54,561 nt of DNA from Verrucomicrobiota bacterium (GCA_016871515.1 VHDE01000031.1:1-54561), one strand, 5' to 3'. Positions 33,301-42,849 are shown, numbered from the stretch's first letter. Numbers and translations are program-made. The notes: generated by a model not told the origin, from the sequence alone.

Positions 33301-36300
33301 CACCGTCCGCCGCATACAATCCAATTTGTCCGCCATCCGTAGGCAAACGAAAGTTCGTGTGCACATCGCGGCCCGGCGCGTTTTGTCCCGGCTCAGCATC
33401 GGCCCAGAAAAGGCGGAAGGCGCCGGGCGAAATGATGGTCCCATCTGGAATTCGGAACTGCGTCTTGTTGGTGAGATTGTCGGTCAGGTAAAAGCCGCTC
33501 AAATCGACGCTCGCGGTCCCGGCGTTGTAAAGTTCAAACCAGTCATCGAACCGGCCGTCCGCTGGATCGGGAAGAGTCGAACGATTGTTGGCCATCCACT
33601 CATTGATCGAGACCGGAACAATAGGCGACACGGGATTGTTTGCCGTACCGGGCGTGGGAAAATAAATCAATCGCCGCCCCCGCGGTTCGCCATCTCCCAC
33701 CGATCCAAACGCGCGATCCGCTGACGTGACGGTATAGTTGATATAATCCATCACAGCAGGCGTCCCGAACTGAAGCCGGCTGAGAGCAACTGCGCCGTTG
33801 GTCGCTCTGATTCGGAAGTTAGCGTGAAGCGCGGCGCCTGAAGATTCACTAGTCTCACCGTCCGCCCACACCAATAAGAATTGCCCCGCGCCCAGTGTTG
33901 TCCCGGTGGGAAACGGCCACTTCGTGGGGTTCCGGTAATCGTCGCTCAGATAATATCCGCTCAAATCCAGCGGCGCGGTGTCGGCATTGTACAATTCGAT
34001 CCACGGCTCGCGTTCGCCGAAGTTGTCCGTCGCGCCGCTTTGATTGCCAGGCAGAACTTCGTTGATCCAAAGCGCTGGAAACGGCTCGAGGTTGTTGCGA
34101 ATGGCATTGGCTCGCCCCGGAGTCGCACGGTTGATGTCATTCGTCCCGGTCGCAATCCAATTGCCGACGCGCCAATTGTCCTGCGCCGGATCGATGAGTT
34201 GAAGCGAAGGACCAAAGCCGCCGGCCTCGGACGGCCAAGGTAATGTGGCGTCGTAACGAACGTCATCAATGATGATATCCTGAGCCTCGGTAGGACCCGC
34301 CTTAATGAGGCTGAGCGTTTCACCATTGTTATCGAGCCGTCCGGAATATTCACCAGCTACAGGAACGTTGGCGCCATACGCGCGCGCAAACGCGACTCGG
34401 TTCTCCACAATGACGGCGTATCCGTTTGGCGCAATGAGCGTGCCGGCTGGAAAGGTGAAACCCAGTCCATTGATCCGAAACCTGGAGAGATCAAACGGCA
34501 CGCTCGGATGGCGGTTGTGCAATTCGAGGAACTCGCCATTGGCCGCTGCAGCATCGTACATGATCTCGTTGATCACGACCCAATCCTGAGCTTGCGGCAC
34601 CGTGCCTGTATATCGAACGGTGATCGAATCGGTGGCGCCGGCGATCGGTTGCCCGCGCACGTCGCGTCCGACGAAGCCCAACCGGTTAACCGCCGCCCCA
34701 ACCGGAACATTTATTGTCCAAGTCGTAAGCGCCGTCCAACTGACCGGATAAGGAATGCCATTGACTTCGATCGTGGCCACGGCAAGCGGCGCAGTGCCCG
34801 AGAGCGAGATGAGTGGATTGGCGGTGGTGAATTCTGCTCCGCCGCTCGTGGTAATCGCAAACGTCGGCGTATCGTTGGTGCGCATTTGATTTTGCAGATT
34901 CGTCCGGCGGCCATCGAGATACGTTTTGAGCGGGCGCGGATCCGTCAGCCCCGTGACGTTATTCTTGAGAAGCGCGGCCCGGCGGGCGTCGATTTGCGGG
35001 TTGTACTTTTCAGGCTGCATCGGCCCGTTAATGGCATCCTGAAACGCGCGCCACAACATGCGGCGATAGACTGGCAGATTGAATATCTGATTCATGACGG
35101 GGTCTTGTCCGCCCGCAATGGCATCGCTTGTCCCGTTGCCGAGTCCAAGAACGAAATCCACATCCCATGGCATCAACACCGCGCGCCGGCCGAGCGGCGT
35201 GTACATGTACATGTTTTGACCGACGTTAAACGTCCAGGCATCCCAATTGCCGGTCACACGATTGAAGGCGAAGACGCGCATCCATTGTTCCATGTCCGCG
35301 AGGTTCATCAGGCCGCTGATGCGCTCGGTGGGACTGTTCACGGCGGTGACCAAATTGAAAATGGAGGTATAGTCATTGACCGTGATTCCACTCGGACGCG
35401 GCTGCCAATTCCAACGGTAACGCGCGAGCTTGTAGGAAGTGCCTGATCGAAACGGTTGCAACGTGGCGCCGTTCGCCTGAAAGCTGGTGTTGTTGTCTTC
35501 AAACTCGAACCACACCGCGATTTTGTAGAGGTCATCCGCGCCGCGCCCGTCCCCGAACCAATCCTGCGCGTAAGAACGATTGGGCTGTTCCATATCGTAA
35601 AGAATTTCGCGGAAAGGCGCGCCGTTCCGGTAAAGCCGCATGAAATGGCTGTGCAAATAGGGCACACCCATTTGTTGGGCGATCCAGGCGGAAACATCGC
35701 CGCGCATGCCGGTCTGCTCGCTGCCGCCGTTTCCGGTCGAGCCGAACACACGATCGTCGATTCCCATCAGCATGTCGTCGCGCGGAACTGTCGCGGCATA
35801 ATCGCCGGACCCACCATGATAAGGACTGCCTTTGTCGCGGTAGCCTGCGTTGTAGATGACGCGAAAATCGCCATAGACCAAGGTGCAATCACGGAATGTG
35901 TTGTCGAACGGACGGGATCGGCTGCGCGCTTGTTCCGTCGCTGCGGTGCTCCACATGTGGTAATGCGCGAAGGTGCCGAAAGGAATGGGGTCGCCCCAAC
36001 GAATGAGACATTCCCGAGTGGGAGCGTCGTCGGGAAAAATCGTGCTGGCTGAGGGCGAGGCATCATCGCCGGCTTCGATGCGAAACGCGACGAGTGTGCC
36101 AGCAGCGCGTCCGCTGATGGTTGCCGAATAGGCGCCATCTCCCGCGATCACGTCACCGCCGGTTCCGTCGTCGCGCATCGTCACGCTTGTGAGCGTTGCC
36201 GCAGGGTCCACTCGAAAGCGCAGTTGAGCGGAAGCAATGTTGTCTGGATCATCCAAGCGGCAAGTCACGACGACCGGTTGATTCGCGCGCGGCAATGCGG

Positions 36301-38881
36301 GTGCGTGGTTCACATCGAAGATCGCAGGTCCCGCGTTTTGAACAGTTCGACTATTGGGAAGTCCGGGCGTTCCAAGATTCTTTGGCACTTCCATCCGCAC
36401 GGGCAATTCGATCGAATTGCCGCGCACGCGAAAGAGCATTTCGGGCCAACCCGAGAGCCAACGGACTTTGGCCCGAATCGTCGCCGTCTGAGCCGATGCC
36501 AACGCCGTGCCCATGCTCGTGCGGATGGCGTTATTGCCCGTGTCGCCATCCCCGAGCGAACGCACGCGCAAGCATGCCTGTCCCGCGAACGCTCCGGCTG
36601 TCTCGAGCGTGGTTCGGCTGTGATTGCCGAAAAAACTCCAGCCGTTCGTGCCGGTCTCGAAGCTGCCATTGGCAATCAGATTCGTGCTGCCGACGCGGAA
36701 GATTTCCACATCATCGACCAAACACTCGCCGGCGCCGAGCCGAAGCATCTGAAATCGATTGGCCGCAGGCGTGTTGGCGCCCAAATCGGTCCGGCCTGTG
36801 AGATCGAAGGATGTCCACGGGGCTTTCTGTGTTTCGTCGCTCGCGGCCCAATTGGAAGCGCGCGCCAAATCTGCTCGCGCATCGATCAATTCCAGACTGG
36901 AGCCGCCGCCGTCGGCCAATATCGGCCAGCGTCCGCCGTCGGCGTAGGCCACTTCACTGAAGGCGATGTGAATGGTGTTTGTCTCCAGGCGGCCAAGTTC
37001 GTTCGTTGAAACCACAAGGTCGGGTTTGGCCAGGACGATCCTTTCACCGGTTTGACTCAAGGCGCCGCCGAAGTCACCGAACGCGTTCGCCGAATTCAGT
37101 TGCGCGTGACTGGCCAGCAAACGAGGCAAGTTCTTGGCGACAACCACGTAACCGCGGGCTGGAATTCTTGCTCCGGAAGGAAATTCGAAATCGATGCCCG
37201 CCGTAAATCGCCAGCCGCTCAGGTCGATGCTCGCGGAAGAACGATTGTGCAGCTCGACATATTGATCCTCGTCATCATCCGAAACCGGGTGATACATGAT
37301 TTCATTGATCACCACGTCTTCGACGCGCACGGAGGTATTTGCTGTGCCGGGCGTTGGCGTGGCGAGCCGGCGTATCGCGGGCGCTCCGTTCGGGTAACGG
37401 CCGGTGCTGACGTTATTTTCCTGGCCGCCAAACCGCACGGCATCGAGCACTCGCGTGCGGTCCGCCGACACCAGATAAATCGTTTCTCCTTCGGAACCGA
37501 GGGCGAACCCAAGCTGGTTCTGGTCGAATGAAACAAAACTTCGCGGCGCCAATTGCGTTCCGTCCGGAATGCGAAACTTGTTCGTGCTCGCATCGTCGCT
37601 CAGAAAACATCCGGACAGATCGACGGTCAGACTGCTGCCATTGTAGAACTCCACAAAATCCAAGACCGGATCATCGGTATGCGCGAGGAATTCATTGATG
37701 ACAACGCCGCTCCATGGATTGGCTGTCATCGTATCAACTTCACCCGGCGAGCCGCCGATGCGTTCGCTGGCCGACCATGCGCGAAGATCGTCTTCGCCGA
37801 AACTCGGCCGCGCCAAGACCAGTGAGTGTCCGGCGCCATCCGCAGAAACCGGCCAGGGTGGGTTGGGCGAATACTCGACCTCAAGACGGACTGCGCCAGC
37901 CTGTGTTAGCAAGCGCACTGTATCACCCGCGTTGTTTAGCCGACCGTCGTACGGACCGAGAACACGCCGCACACCATATTTTGCTTCGATGGCCGTTGGG
38001 TCCGCGGCGATGACCGCGAATTCGCCGGCTTCAAGTTTGAAGCCGCTAGGAAACGTATAGTTGATCGCACCCGCCAAACGCCAGCCCGTGAGGTCCACGA
38101 AAATAGCTTCGGCGTTGTAAATTTCGATGAATTCAAGGTCTTTGCCGTCGGGTCGCTCCGGTGGATGATACATGATCTCCGAGAAGATCAAGCCAGTGCG
38201 GCGGTTGGATGGACCGAGCGGTTCGAGCGTCGGTGCATATGCGAGAGTGGCCGGATTGGCGGCTGTCGAAAGATCGCGGAATTGCGCGGTGGCGACGGCA
38301 TTCGAGCTGCGACTCGAAACGGCCATGCCGAAGAGAATCTTGTCGGGAAGCGCCAATGTTGCGGCGCCAAGTTGTTGCCACGCGACGCCATCCAAACCGC
38401 CGTAGCCGATGAGTTGATTGCCGGTGCGACGCAACCGCAGCCATGTTTGGGGATAATTGGCCGGAAAGCCACCCGGCGGCGCAGCAATTTGCGATGGTCC
38501 CGCATTCGTGGCTCGCGATTCCAGAAAACAACCGAGTTGTGGTGACGACGCAAATACGCCGGCGAATCGGGAGTTTGCATCCAACGACGCCCGCGCCATC
38601 AAACCCGCCTGGACGAACGGGTCAGAGATCGTCAGATCGGCCACACGCACGCGAACATCGAAGTCACCAGTCCGCTCCTGATAGGCAAAGTGAAATTGGT
38701 CGCTCGTGCCGCCGATGTCGTTGCCGCCGCCAGTCACATCATAGCCGCCAGACGCTGCGATTGCGCCGCCACGGCTTACGCTGCCAATGTCAATGGCGGC
38801 ATACTCGGCGGCCGTGGAATAGACAGCCGTTGTCGCGAGAATACCGATGAGCAGCAGGGGCGGCCAAAGCATGATGGACAT
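30314..38881 (-). CDS. Giant secreted protein: lamin-tail domains, CotH-like domain and cadherin-like repeats
   Basis: About 2855 residues. I start it at 38881 (signal peptide MLWPPLLLIGILATTAVYST), not at the open frame's first ATG (39082), since that stretch contains a palindromic repeat. Order: a jelly-roll/DUF1349-like domain (to ~240; GDFDVRVRVADL), three lamin-tail domains (INEIMYHP, LELHNRSS-like cores), a carbohydrate-binding-like region with an interdomain Ig, a divergent CotH-like region (LRLYRNGAPFREILYDMEQP, MYMYTPLGRRAVLMPWDVDF), three further lamin-tail domains, four cadherin/putative-Ig repeats (each with SFxWTP and TVRVxD patterns), then two more lamin-tail domains separated by a beta-sandwich, and the C-terminal module ending YYRVIVK. 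Likely surface-attached; spore-coat CotH is a kinase, but key residues are uncertain here. Confidence 0.85.
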   Translation of the reverse strand: MSIMLWPPLLLIGILATTAVYSTAAEYAAIDIGSVSRGGAIAASGGYDVTGGGNDIGGTSDQFHFAYQERTGDFDVRVRVADLTISDPFVQAGLMARASLDANSRFAGVFASSPQLGCFLESRATNAGPSQIAAPPGGFPANYPQTWLRLRRTGNQLIGYGGLDGVAWQQLGAATLALPDKILFGMAVSSRSSNAVATAQFRDLSTAANPATLAYAPTLEPLGPSNRRTGLIFSEIMYHPPERPDGKDLEFIEIYNAEAIFVDLTGWRLAGAINYTFPSGFKLEAGEFAVIAADPTAIEAKYGVRRVLGPYDGRLNNAGDTVRLLTQAGAVRLEVEYSPNPPWPVSADGAGHSLVLARPSFGEDDLRAWSASERIGGSPGEVDTMTANPWSGVVINEFLAHTDDPVLDFVEFYNGSSLTVDLSGCFLSDDASTNKFRIPDGTQLAPRSFVSFDQNQLGFALGSEGETIYLVSADRTRVLDAVRFGGQENNVSTGRYPNGAPAIRRLATPTPGTANTSVRVEDVVINEIMYHPVSDDDEDQYVELHNRSSASIDLSGWRFTAGIDFEFPSGARIPARGYVVVAKNLPRLLASHAQLNSANAFGDFGGALSQTGERIVLAKPDLVVSTNELGRLETNTIHIAFSEVAYADGGRWPILADGGGSSLELIDARADLARASNWAASDETQKAPWTSFDLTGRTDLGANTPAANRFQMLRLGAGECLVDDVEIFRVGSTNLIANGSFETGTNGWSFFGNHSRTTLETAGAFAGQACLRVRSLGDGDTGNNAIRTSMGTALASAQTATIRAKVRWLSGWPEMLFRVRGNSIELPVRMEVPKNLGTPGLPNSRTVQNAGPAIFDVNHAPALPRANQPVVVTCRLDDPDNIASAQLRFRVDPAATLTSVTMRDDGTGGDVIAGDGAYSATISGRAAGTLVAFRIEAGDDASPSASTIFPDDAPTRECLIRWGDPIPFGTFAHYHMWSTAATEQARSRSRPFDNTFRDCTLVYGDFRVIYNAGYRDKGSPYHGGSGDYAATVPRDDMLMGIDDRVFGSTGNGGSEQTGMRGDVSAWIAQQMGVPYLHSHFMRLYRNGAPFREILYDMEQPNRSYAQDWFGDGRGADDLYKIAVWFEFEDNNTSFQANGATLQPFRSGTSYKLARYRWNWQPRPSGITVNDYTSIFNLVTAVNSPTERISGLMNLADMEQWMRVFAFNRVTGNWDAWTFNVGQNMYMYTPLGRRAVLMPWDVDFVLGLGNGTSDAIAGGQDPVMNQIFNLPVYRRMLWRAFQDAINGPMQPEKYNPQIDARRAALLKNNVTGLTDPRPLKTYLDGRRTNLQNQMRTNDTPTFAITTSGGAEFTTANPLISLSGTAPLAVATIEVNGIPYPVSWTALTTWTINVPVGAAVNRLGFVGRDVRGQPIAGATDSITVRYTGTVPQAQDWVVINEIMYDAAAANGEFLELHNRHPSVPFDLSRFRINGLGFTFPAGTLIAPNGYAVIVENRVAFARAYGANVPVAGEYSGRLDNNGETLSLIKAGPTEAQDIIIDDVRYDATLPWPSEAGGFGPSLQLIDPAQDNWRVGNWIATGTNDINRATPGRANAIRNNLEPFPALWINEVLPGNQSGATDNFGEREPWIELYNADTAPLDLSGYYLSDDYRNPTKWPFPTGTTLGAGQFLLVWADGETSESSGAALHANFRIRATNGAVALSRLQFGTPAVMDYINYTVTSADRAFGSVGDGEPRGRRLIYFPTPGTANNPVSPIVPVSINEWMANNRSTLPDPADGRFDDWFELYNAGTASVDLSGFYLTDNLTNKTQFRIPDGTIISPGAFRLFWADAEPGQNAPGRDVHTNFRLPTDGGQIGLYAADGALVSGVSFGPQTVDYSEGRLPDASEPPFLAFTVATPGKPNSALIANRPPVIDLLNERTTNEGQTIAFRVNASDADTPPQTLTFALANAPAGSTINSATGEFSWTPNETHGPGLHAVAVRVTDSGNPPRSASRSFNIRVSEVNQPPVLAPIADAAIDETNPMSFRVTATDPDQPIQKLTFSLGAGAPTGAAIDPITGEFTWTPGEEHGPATHNITVHVADSGTPALSVARTFNVVVREINNAPMIVEVTPQSIDEGATLRIPIDARDPDNPPAQLNFALENSPERATIDANSGILTWTTLEADGPRDYNITVRVSEPGGRPSSTTSFLVGVREVNAAPVLEPIPNFTVRANDLLTFTNRASDQDLPPQALTFSTVAPLPQGASLDPLTGIFSWKLSDDPIAGTNLITIRVTDGATPERSAEQNFQIVVLPSLPRITINEIMHRPAAANAEFVELHNHSAVNSADLSGWRLEGYDFVFPSGTLLDPNDYVCVARDASAFRSAYGNSVRVVGNATVNLPADGGRVRLIKPAVGDGPELIVDELLFSLSAPWPQAAASQGASLQVIDPRQDRLRVANWAAGQSNTTNAPVTVIPMNATWKYWQNATSPGATWNSPSFNDTVWPAGGALLSVETANLPGPKTTPLTLGRTTYYFRGRFEFQGNPTGAKLRLTTIIDDGAVFYLNGNEIYRLGMPAGTVTSATFASRTAGDAIAEGPFEVPATGLRQGENVLAVEVHQVNATSSDIVFGAAADLISVSAAAFTPGAPNSVARTLPPFPAIWINEVLPNNISGLADNAGEREPWIELFNAGSEALNLTDWSLTDDYGFLAKWLFPPNAIIAPRGYLLIWADGEPIESIAGVPHANFRLRAESGSVALARVQNGRRAIVDYLGYAVADGQSFGSLQDGNPFQRVTIANPTPAAPNQTTAALEPILHAELLNSAQVKLTWNTKAGSRYELQVTSNLAAPAWRALTEAVATTATHSFVDTIPSAEAERYYRVIVK

Positions 38882-39423
38882 TGGTTTCGGAGAGAGAGCT
38901 CTCCGAAACACATTTTCGCGCCTTGCGCCCATGAACCACAGGAGCGCGGCGTGTACGCCGCCTCGGTTCGCTAAGCTCCTTTCACGCCGGAAGCTGAAGC
39001 GGCGTAAACGACGCGCTCCTGGAGCCAGGTTCATGGGGAGGTAACGGGGCGAGGACGATCTCCCGGTTCTGCGATAACTCATATTAAGTTCGAGAGAAGA
39101 GCACTTTCCATGCTGAGATGCAACGCGGTTATCAAGCGACAGTTTACAAGCGGTGCATCCCTAAGTTGTCGGCAGAATCGTAGCGGCTGGGCATCCTGCC
39201 TGCCGTAGAGCCGAGGCATCCCGCCCGGCGGATCACGCGCACGCACTAGAACGCAGCCTCCTCGTTGCAAGCGTTGCTCCGGGCGGAAAGATGCACGCCC
39301 TCTACGGCAGGCAGGATGCCCGCCGCTACCGACAACTTCGGGATGCACTGGATTACAAGCCGGCTTGTCATCGCAGTCGAAGGCCTCTATTTTCCTCGCA
39401 CCAACGAACCAGAAAGGTTGCAA
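38882..39423. repeat. Gap with three palindromic repeats
   Basis: No gene. 38929-39037: arms around CCATGAACC / GGTTCATGG enclosing GGAGCGCGGCGTGTACGCC and CGGCGTAAACGACGCGCTCC, similar in design to 17878-17972. 39152-39210 and 39300-39350: two copies of the GCATCC family in opposite orientation, flanking about 90 bases. The promoters of the divergent giant-protein and Dabb genes must lie among them. Confidence 0.65.
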
Positions 39424-39822
39424 ATGAAATTCGCTTCACGCTTAACCGCAGTACTCCTCACAATCGGATGCATGACGGCCGCGTTCGCGGCTGACAAGCC
39501 GGCCGATATTCAAAAGTCCAGCCTTCGGCACGTCGTCGCCTTCAAGTTTAAGGAGACCGTAACGAAAGAACAAATCAAGCAGGTGGAAGACGCGTTTCGG
39601 GATCTCAAGAAAAAGATTTCCGAGATTTCAGAATTCGAGTGGGGCATCAATAACAGTCCCGAGAAGCATGACAAAGGATTCACGCACGGATTCATTTTGA
39701 CGTTCAAGAGCGAAAAGGATCGCGATGCGTACCTGCCGCACCCCGCCCACAAAGAATTTGGCAAACTGGTCGGCCCACTGCTGGCCGATGTCTTCGTGAT
39801 CGACTTCTGGGCGCAGAAGTAA
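39424..39822 (+). CDS. Exported Dabb-family (stress-responsive A/B barrel) protein
   Basis: 132 residues: signal peptide (RLTAVLLTIGCMTAAFAADK) and one dimeric alpha/beta barrel domain with the family's opening LRHVVAFKFKETVTKEQIKQ, EFEWGINNSPE, THGFILTFKSEKDRDAYLPH and HKEFGKLV. Dabb domains dimerize into a barrel that may bind small hydrophobic molecules; the function here is unknown. The start at 39424 is chosen because AGAAAGG precedes it and the signal peptide begins there; the frame opens earlier at 39265 through repeat sequence. Confidence 0.85.
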   Translation: MKFASRLTAVLLTIGCMTAAFAADKPADIQKSSLRHVVAFKFKETVTKEQIKQVEDAFRDLKKKISEISEFEWGINNSPEKHDKGFTHGFILTFKSEKDRDAYLPHPAHKEFGKLVGPLLADVFVIDFWAQK

Positions 39823-39839
39823 AGCGCGCCTGTGAATCG

Positions 39840-39995
39840 TAGCGAAGAGTTTGGACATTCTGAAATCCTGGCGAATCCCGGAGAAGCGGCGAAAACGTTG
39901 TCATCCCAACGGGCTCAATGATTGCAATGCCGTTGGGATTATGCGGGCAAAACCTCCAAACTCTACGGCAGAGTGAAACTCTGCGCTGCGAAAAC
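39840..39995. repeat. Repeat with CTACGGCAGAGTGAAACTCTGCG
   Basis: Between the convergent Dabb and amidohydrolase genes. 39963-39990 is a diverged copy of the CAGACTTTCAGTCTG family (GGCAGAGTGAAACTCTGC). GTTTGGACATT at 39849 and TCCAAACTC at 39955 hint at a longer inverted pair like that at 41205-41460. Confidence 0.5.
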
Positions 39996-40017
39996 GGGGC
40001 AGCGCCTGCGGTCGCCT

Positions 40018-41001
40018 CTATTTCACCACTGCTGTGGCCGCCGGTTTCGTAGAAATCTTCAGCAAGCGCGCCGCGTTTTCGTAAAGGATCTTGCGAACGA
40101 CTTTCGGATTTGGCGCAAGTCTTCGAATCGCTGCCAGAATCTGAGCGCCTTGGCAACCCGGTCCCCGCCCGATCGTGTCATTACAGTCGCTGCCAAACAG
40201 CAGTTGGTCTTGGTGACGGTCAAGGAAACCGCGGGCGTGATTCTCGTCGCGCAGCATGGAATTCAATCCCGAACCGGCAGAGAGGTCGCCAAACATGTTC
40301 GGATAATCGGAAAGCAAGCGATCCGTGATGCCTCCTGCCGTCACAGGCGTGGTCGGATACAGGATCGTTTGGTCATGGTTCTTGTCGGTGTTTCCCCACC
40401 AGGTTTGCGCATGGCCGATGAAACTCACTTTCGGATACTTCGCGAGAATCGTGTGGAATCGCTCGATGCCGAGATTGTACATATTGTGCTGAAAGTGCAT
40501 CAGCACCGGAACGCTGTACTCCTGGGCCAAACCGGCTAACATCTGAATGTGCTCGGAATCGCAATCCAAACTGAATTTCTGTTCGGCAATCATTACCGCC
40601 CCAAGTTTCAAGTGCTTTTCAATTTCCTGACGCGCATTCGGCAAATCCGTCACCTCATTCGCTCCGAAAAGCAATTCCTTTGGATATTGGCGAGCGAGGT
40701 CCACGACCGATTGATTGCCTCCGCACTGCGCGGCGAGCCCGTTGGACTTCCCCATGTGCGTCGAGGCGCGCTCGACCGGCGTGCCCGCGGGCAACAAGAC
40801 CGTTTTGCTGATGCCCATCGCGCGTTGATGAGCGATGAACTGATCGTCCGTCCGCCCGCTGTAATTGGTGTGTTGATGAATGTCGATGACCGGCTCAGCG
40901 GTCTGGGCGTCGGATTCAGCGGAATGCAATGTGGCAGTCGCAAGCAGGAGTGTGGATGCGCGGAGGAAGTCTCGGCGCGACAAGGGAGGATTGCACGTCA
41001 T
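40018..41001 (-). CDS. Tat-exported amidohydrolase-family protein
   Basis: 327 residues. Twin-arginine leader SRRDFLRASTLLLATATLHS, then a metal-dependent hydrolase barrel of the amidohydrolase_2 type: VIDIHQHTNYSGR (metal-binding HxH), VLMHFQHNMY, SFIGHAQTWW, and LLFGSDCNDTIG with the catalytic Asp. The same-sized, Tat-exported versions occur widely in Verrucomicrobia; substrates are unknown, with decarboxylase or lactonase activity possible. Start at 41001 rather than 41043 because it gives the Tat signal near the N-terminus. Neighbouring Dabb gene is convergent, not co-transcribed. Confidence 0.8.
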   Translation of the reverse strand: MTCNPPLSRRDFLRASTLLLATATLHSAESDAQTAEPVIDIHQHTNYSGRTDDQFIAHQRAMGISKTVLLPAGTPVERASTHMGKSNGLAAQCGGNQSVVDLARQYPKELLFGANEVTDLPNARQEIEKHLKLGAVMIAEQKFSLDCDSEHIQMLAGLAQEYSVPVLMHFQHNMYNLGIERFHTILAKYPKVSFIGHAQTWWGNTDKNHDQTILYPTTPVTAGGITDRLLSDYPNMFGDLSAGSGLNSMLRDENHARGFLDRHQDQLLFGSDCNDTIGRGPGCQGAQILAAIRRLAPNPKVVRKILYENAARLLKISTKPAATAVVK

Positions 41002-41525
41002 AGGTTCAACGTTGGAATTGAGTGGCCCCCCTCTTGGGCTCATCGATGTCGCCCCGCAGACGGATTTGCGGCCGTTTGCAGCTTAGGGTGATCACATCGT
41101 TAATGTCTGGAGGTGGTTCGAGCTTTGCAAGCCGAATATGCCAGAGCACGTGTTTTGGGTGTTTTGGGCGCATCTCGGCAGCACCACCCGTTCCGAACGC
41201 GCCTTGGTCGTAACGCAGAGTTTGGACATTTTGCGGGCTGGCCTTAGTCCCGCAATTGATCCCACGCTTTAGTCAGTTCAGGCGTTTCCTGGTAATCCCC
41301 TTACCAAGAGCGCCACCCGATCCACGAGTGCCAGACCGCCAATGAGAACATCGTTACCCCCGTTTCACTTCGGCCACGGTCGCCGATGGACTAAGTGCGG
41401 GACTAAGTCCAGCCCGCAAAATGTCCAAACTATGGAGCAGGGTGAAACTCTGCGTTACGGCAAAGGCGTCCCCGGTGCAAAACAATGGTGGCAATACCAA
41501 GTTGCACCCGATGTTTGACAAATTG
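41002..41525. repeat. Long nested inverted repeat around a 130-base insert
   Basis: No intact gene. Near-perfect arms of about 33 bases, TTTGGACATTTTGCGGGCTG at 41221 and its inverse at 41388-41430, are nested inside an outer pair GTAACGCAGAGTTT (41211) and AAACTCTGCGTTAC (41445). The whole palindrome spans about 41205-41460 and includes a diverged copy of the CAGACTTTCAGTCTG family. The insert, read on the minus strand, ends in DYQETPELTKAWDQLRD, which looks coding, so it may hold a gene fragment. Confidence 0.6.
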
Positions 41526-42737
41526 CTACGACTCGTTATCGAGCCTGACAGCTTCGTTGAATTCCTGCAAAAACTCCGGAGACGCTGATTGAACGCGATT
41601 CCAGTTAGGAATCGCCGGGCTGCCCATCGGATCGTGTCGAAAGGCCCAAGCAGCCGCGCGAATGCTCTTGGCGAATGTATTCACGGCGACTTCTTCCTCG
41701 TGACGGTCGAAGGTCAACCCATTGATCGCGGCATCTGCGATATAAAGACGAAGCGTGTCCTCCGCGTGCCGCACATATGCGCTCAGCAGCGTGTCGAATA
41801 ATCCTTGATCCAGTTTAATGCCTTCGGCGGCCATTGTGCGAAAGATCGACTTGCTGATGTCGACGGCCATCTTATTCAAGCCCTTCATCGGATCGCCGGC
41901 CGAGAGTTCCTGATGTTTGTGGTCGTAGTTGTCACAGAGCTCCGACTGGCAAATCGCTTTTGGCGGGGAATTGCGAAAAACCTCTGCGAGCAATGCCACT
42001 TCGAGGCCCCAGTCCGATGGGATGCGAATGCGTCGCAGCAGATCGATGTCGAGCGCAAATTCTCCAGCGAGCGGATAGCGAAAAGTATCGAGATTAACCA
42101 GGAAAGGATGCGGACCCACGATGCTTTGGAGAGAGCGCAAGAGCGGTGTGACGAGCAACCTCATGACCCGGCCATTCAGCTTATTCGTAAAGCGGGCGTA
42201 ATAACCTTTGCAATAATCGAAACCTAAACTCGGATTGGCCACGGGATAACAGAGGCGGGCGAGAAGTTCCCGGTTGTAGGTGAGAATGTCGCAATCATGG
42301 ACTGCGACCATCCGAGCTTGGTCACTCGCCAAAACAAATCCGAAACAGGTCCAAACATTGCGTCCTTTGCCGGGCAGCCCAGTATTTAGGTCGAGCTGGT
42401 CCAGCTTTTTGTAGAGGCGTTGTATCCTTGGCCCGTTGCACCAAAGCAAATTGGGCTTCTGCGGCAACTGCGAAAAGAATTTCTTGGCTTTGCGCCACTC
42501 GCGCGACGTTGCCTGATCGATTCCAACTACGATCTGGCGCAAGTACGGGACACCGCGCAATTCGCGGACGATTTGGCGCAGAGCGGTGGTTCCCAATTCC
42601 TTCACATGGCATGGCAAGATCAAGGCAATGGGCGTCTCTTCCGCGTACTTCGCCACTTCGGTTTCCAGGCGATGCACGTCTGGTTTTCCCAATCGATGCA
42701 GTGTGGCGATTGCGCCGGTTTGAAAGAAGTCCGACAT
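41526..42737 (-). CDS. GT2-type glycosyltransferase, glucosyl-3-phosphoglycerate synthase-like
   Basis: 403 residues. MSDFFQTGAIATLHRLGKPD, then PIALILPCHVKELGTTALRQ, VPYLRQIVVGIDQA and VAVHDCDILTYNRELLARL (DxD metal/nucleotide motif at D148-D150) match the GT81/GpgS-like branch, which transfers glucose from a nucleotide sugar to 3-phosphoglycerate, giving an osmolyte precursor. The substrate is inferred; related enzymes use mannose. The start at 42737 places this N-terminus first; the frame opens earlier at 42854 without homology. No partner phosphatase gene is adjacent. Confidence 0.75.
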   Translation of the reverse strand: MSDFFQTGAIATLHRLGKPDVHRLETEVAKYAEETPIALILPCHVKELGTTALRQIVRELRGVPYLRQIVVGIDQATSREWRKAKKFFSQLPQKPNLLWCNGPRIQRLYKKLDQLDLNTGLPGKGRNVWTCFGFVLASDQARMVAVHDCDILTYNRELLARLCYPVANPSLGFDYCKGYYARFTNKLNGRVMRLLVTPLLRSLQSIVGPHPFLVNLDTFRYPLAGEFALDIDLLRRIRIPSDWGLEVALLAEVFRNSPPKAICQSELCDNYDHKHQELSAGDPMKGLNKMAVDISKSIFRTMAAEGIKLDQGLFDTLLSAYVRHAEDTLRLYIADAAINGLTFDRHEEEVAVNTFAKSIRAAAWAFRHDPMGSPAIPNWNRVQSASPEFLQEFNEAVRLDNES

Positions 42738-42849
42738 TAGCCCTAAATATTCGCGCAGCTTTGGAGTGACACAAGTTTGGATTTTAGATTTGCCAATAAT
42801 CTCGCCCGCAGAATGAACTGAATCTGGCGGGCGTAACTGGCGCAGGCTT

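Noticed and set aside
38882-39082. N-terminal extension of the giant protein to 39082
   Set aside because: It covers a palindromic repeat and places the signal peptide internally.
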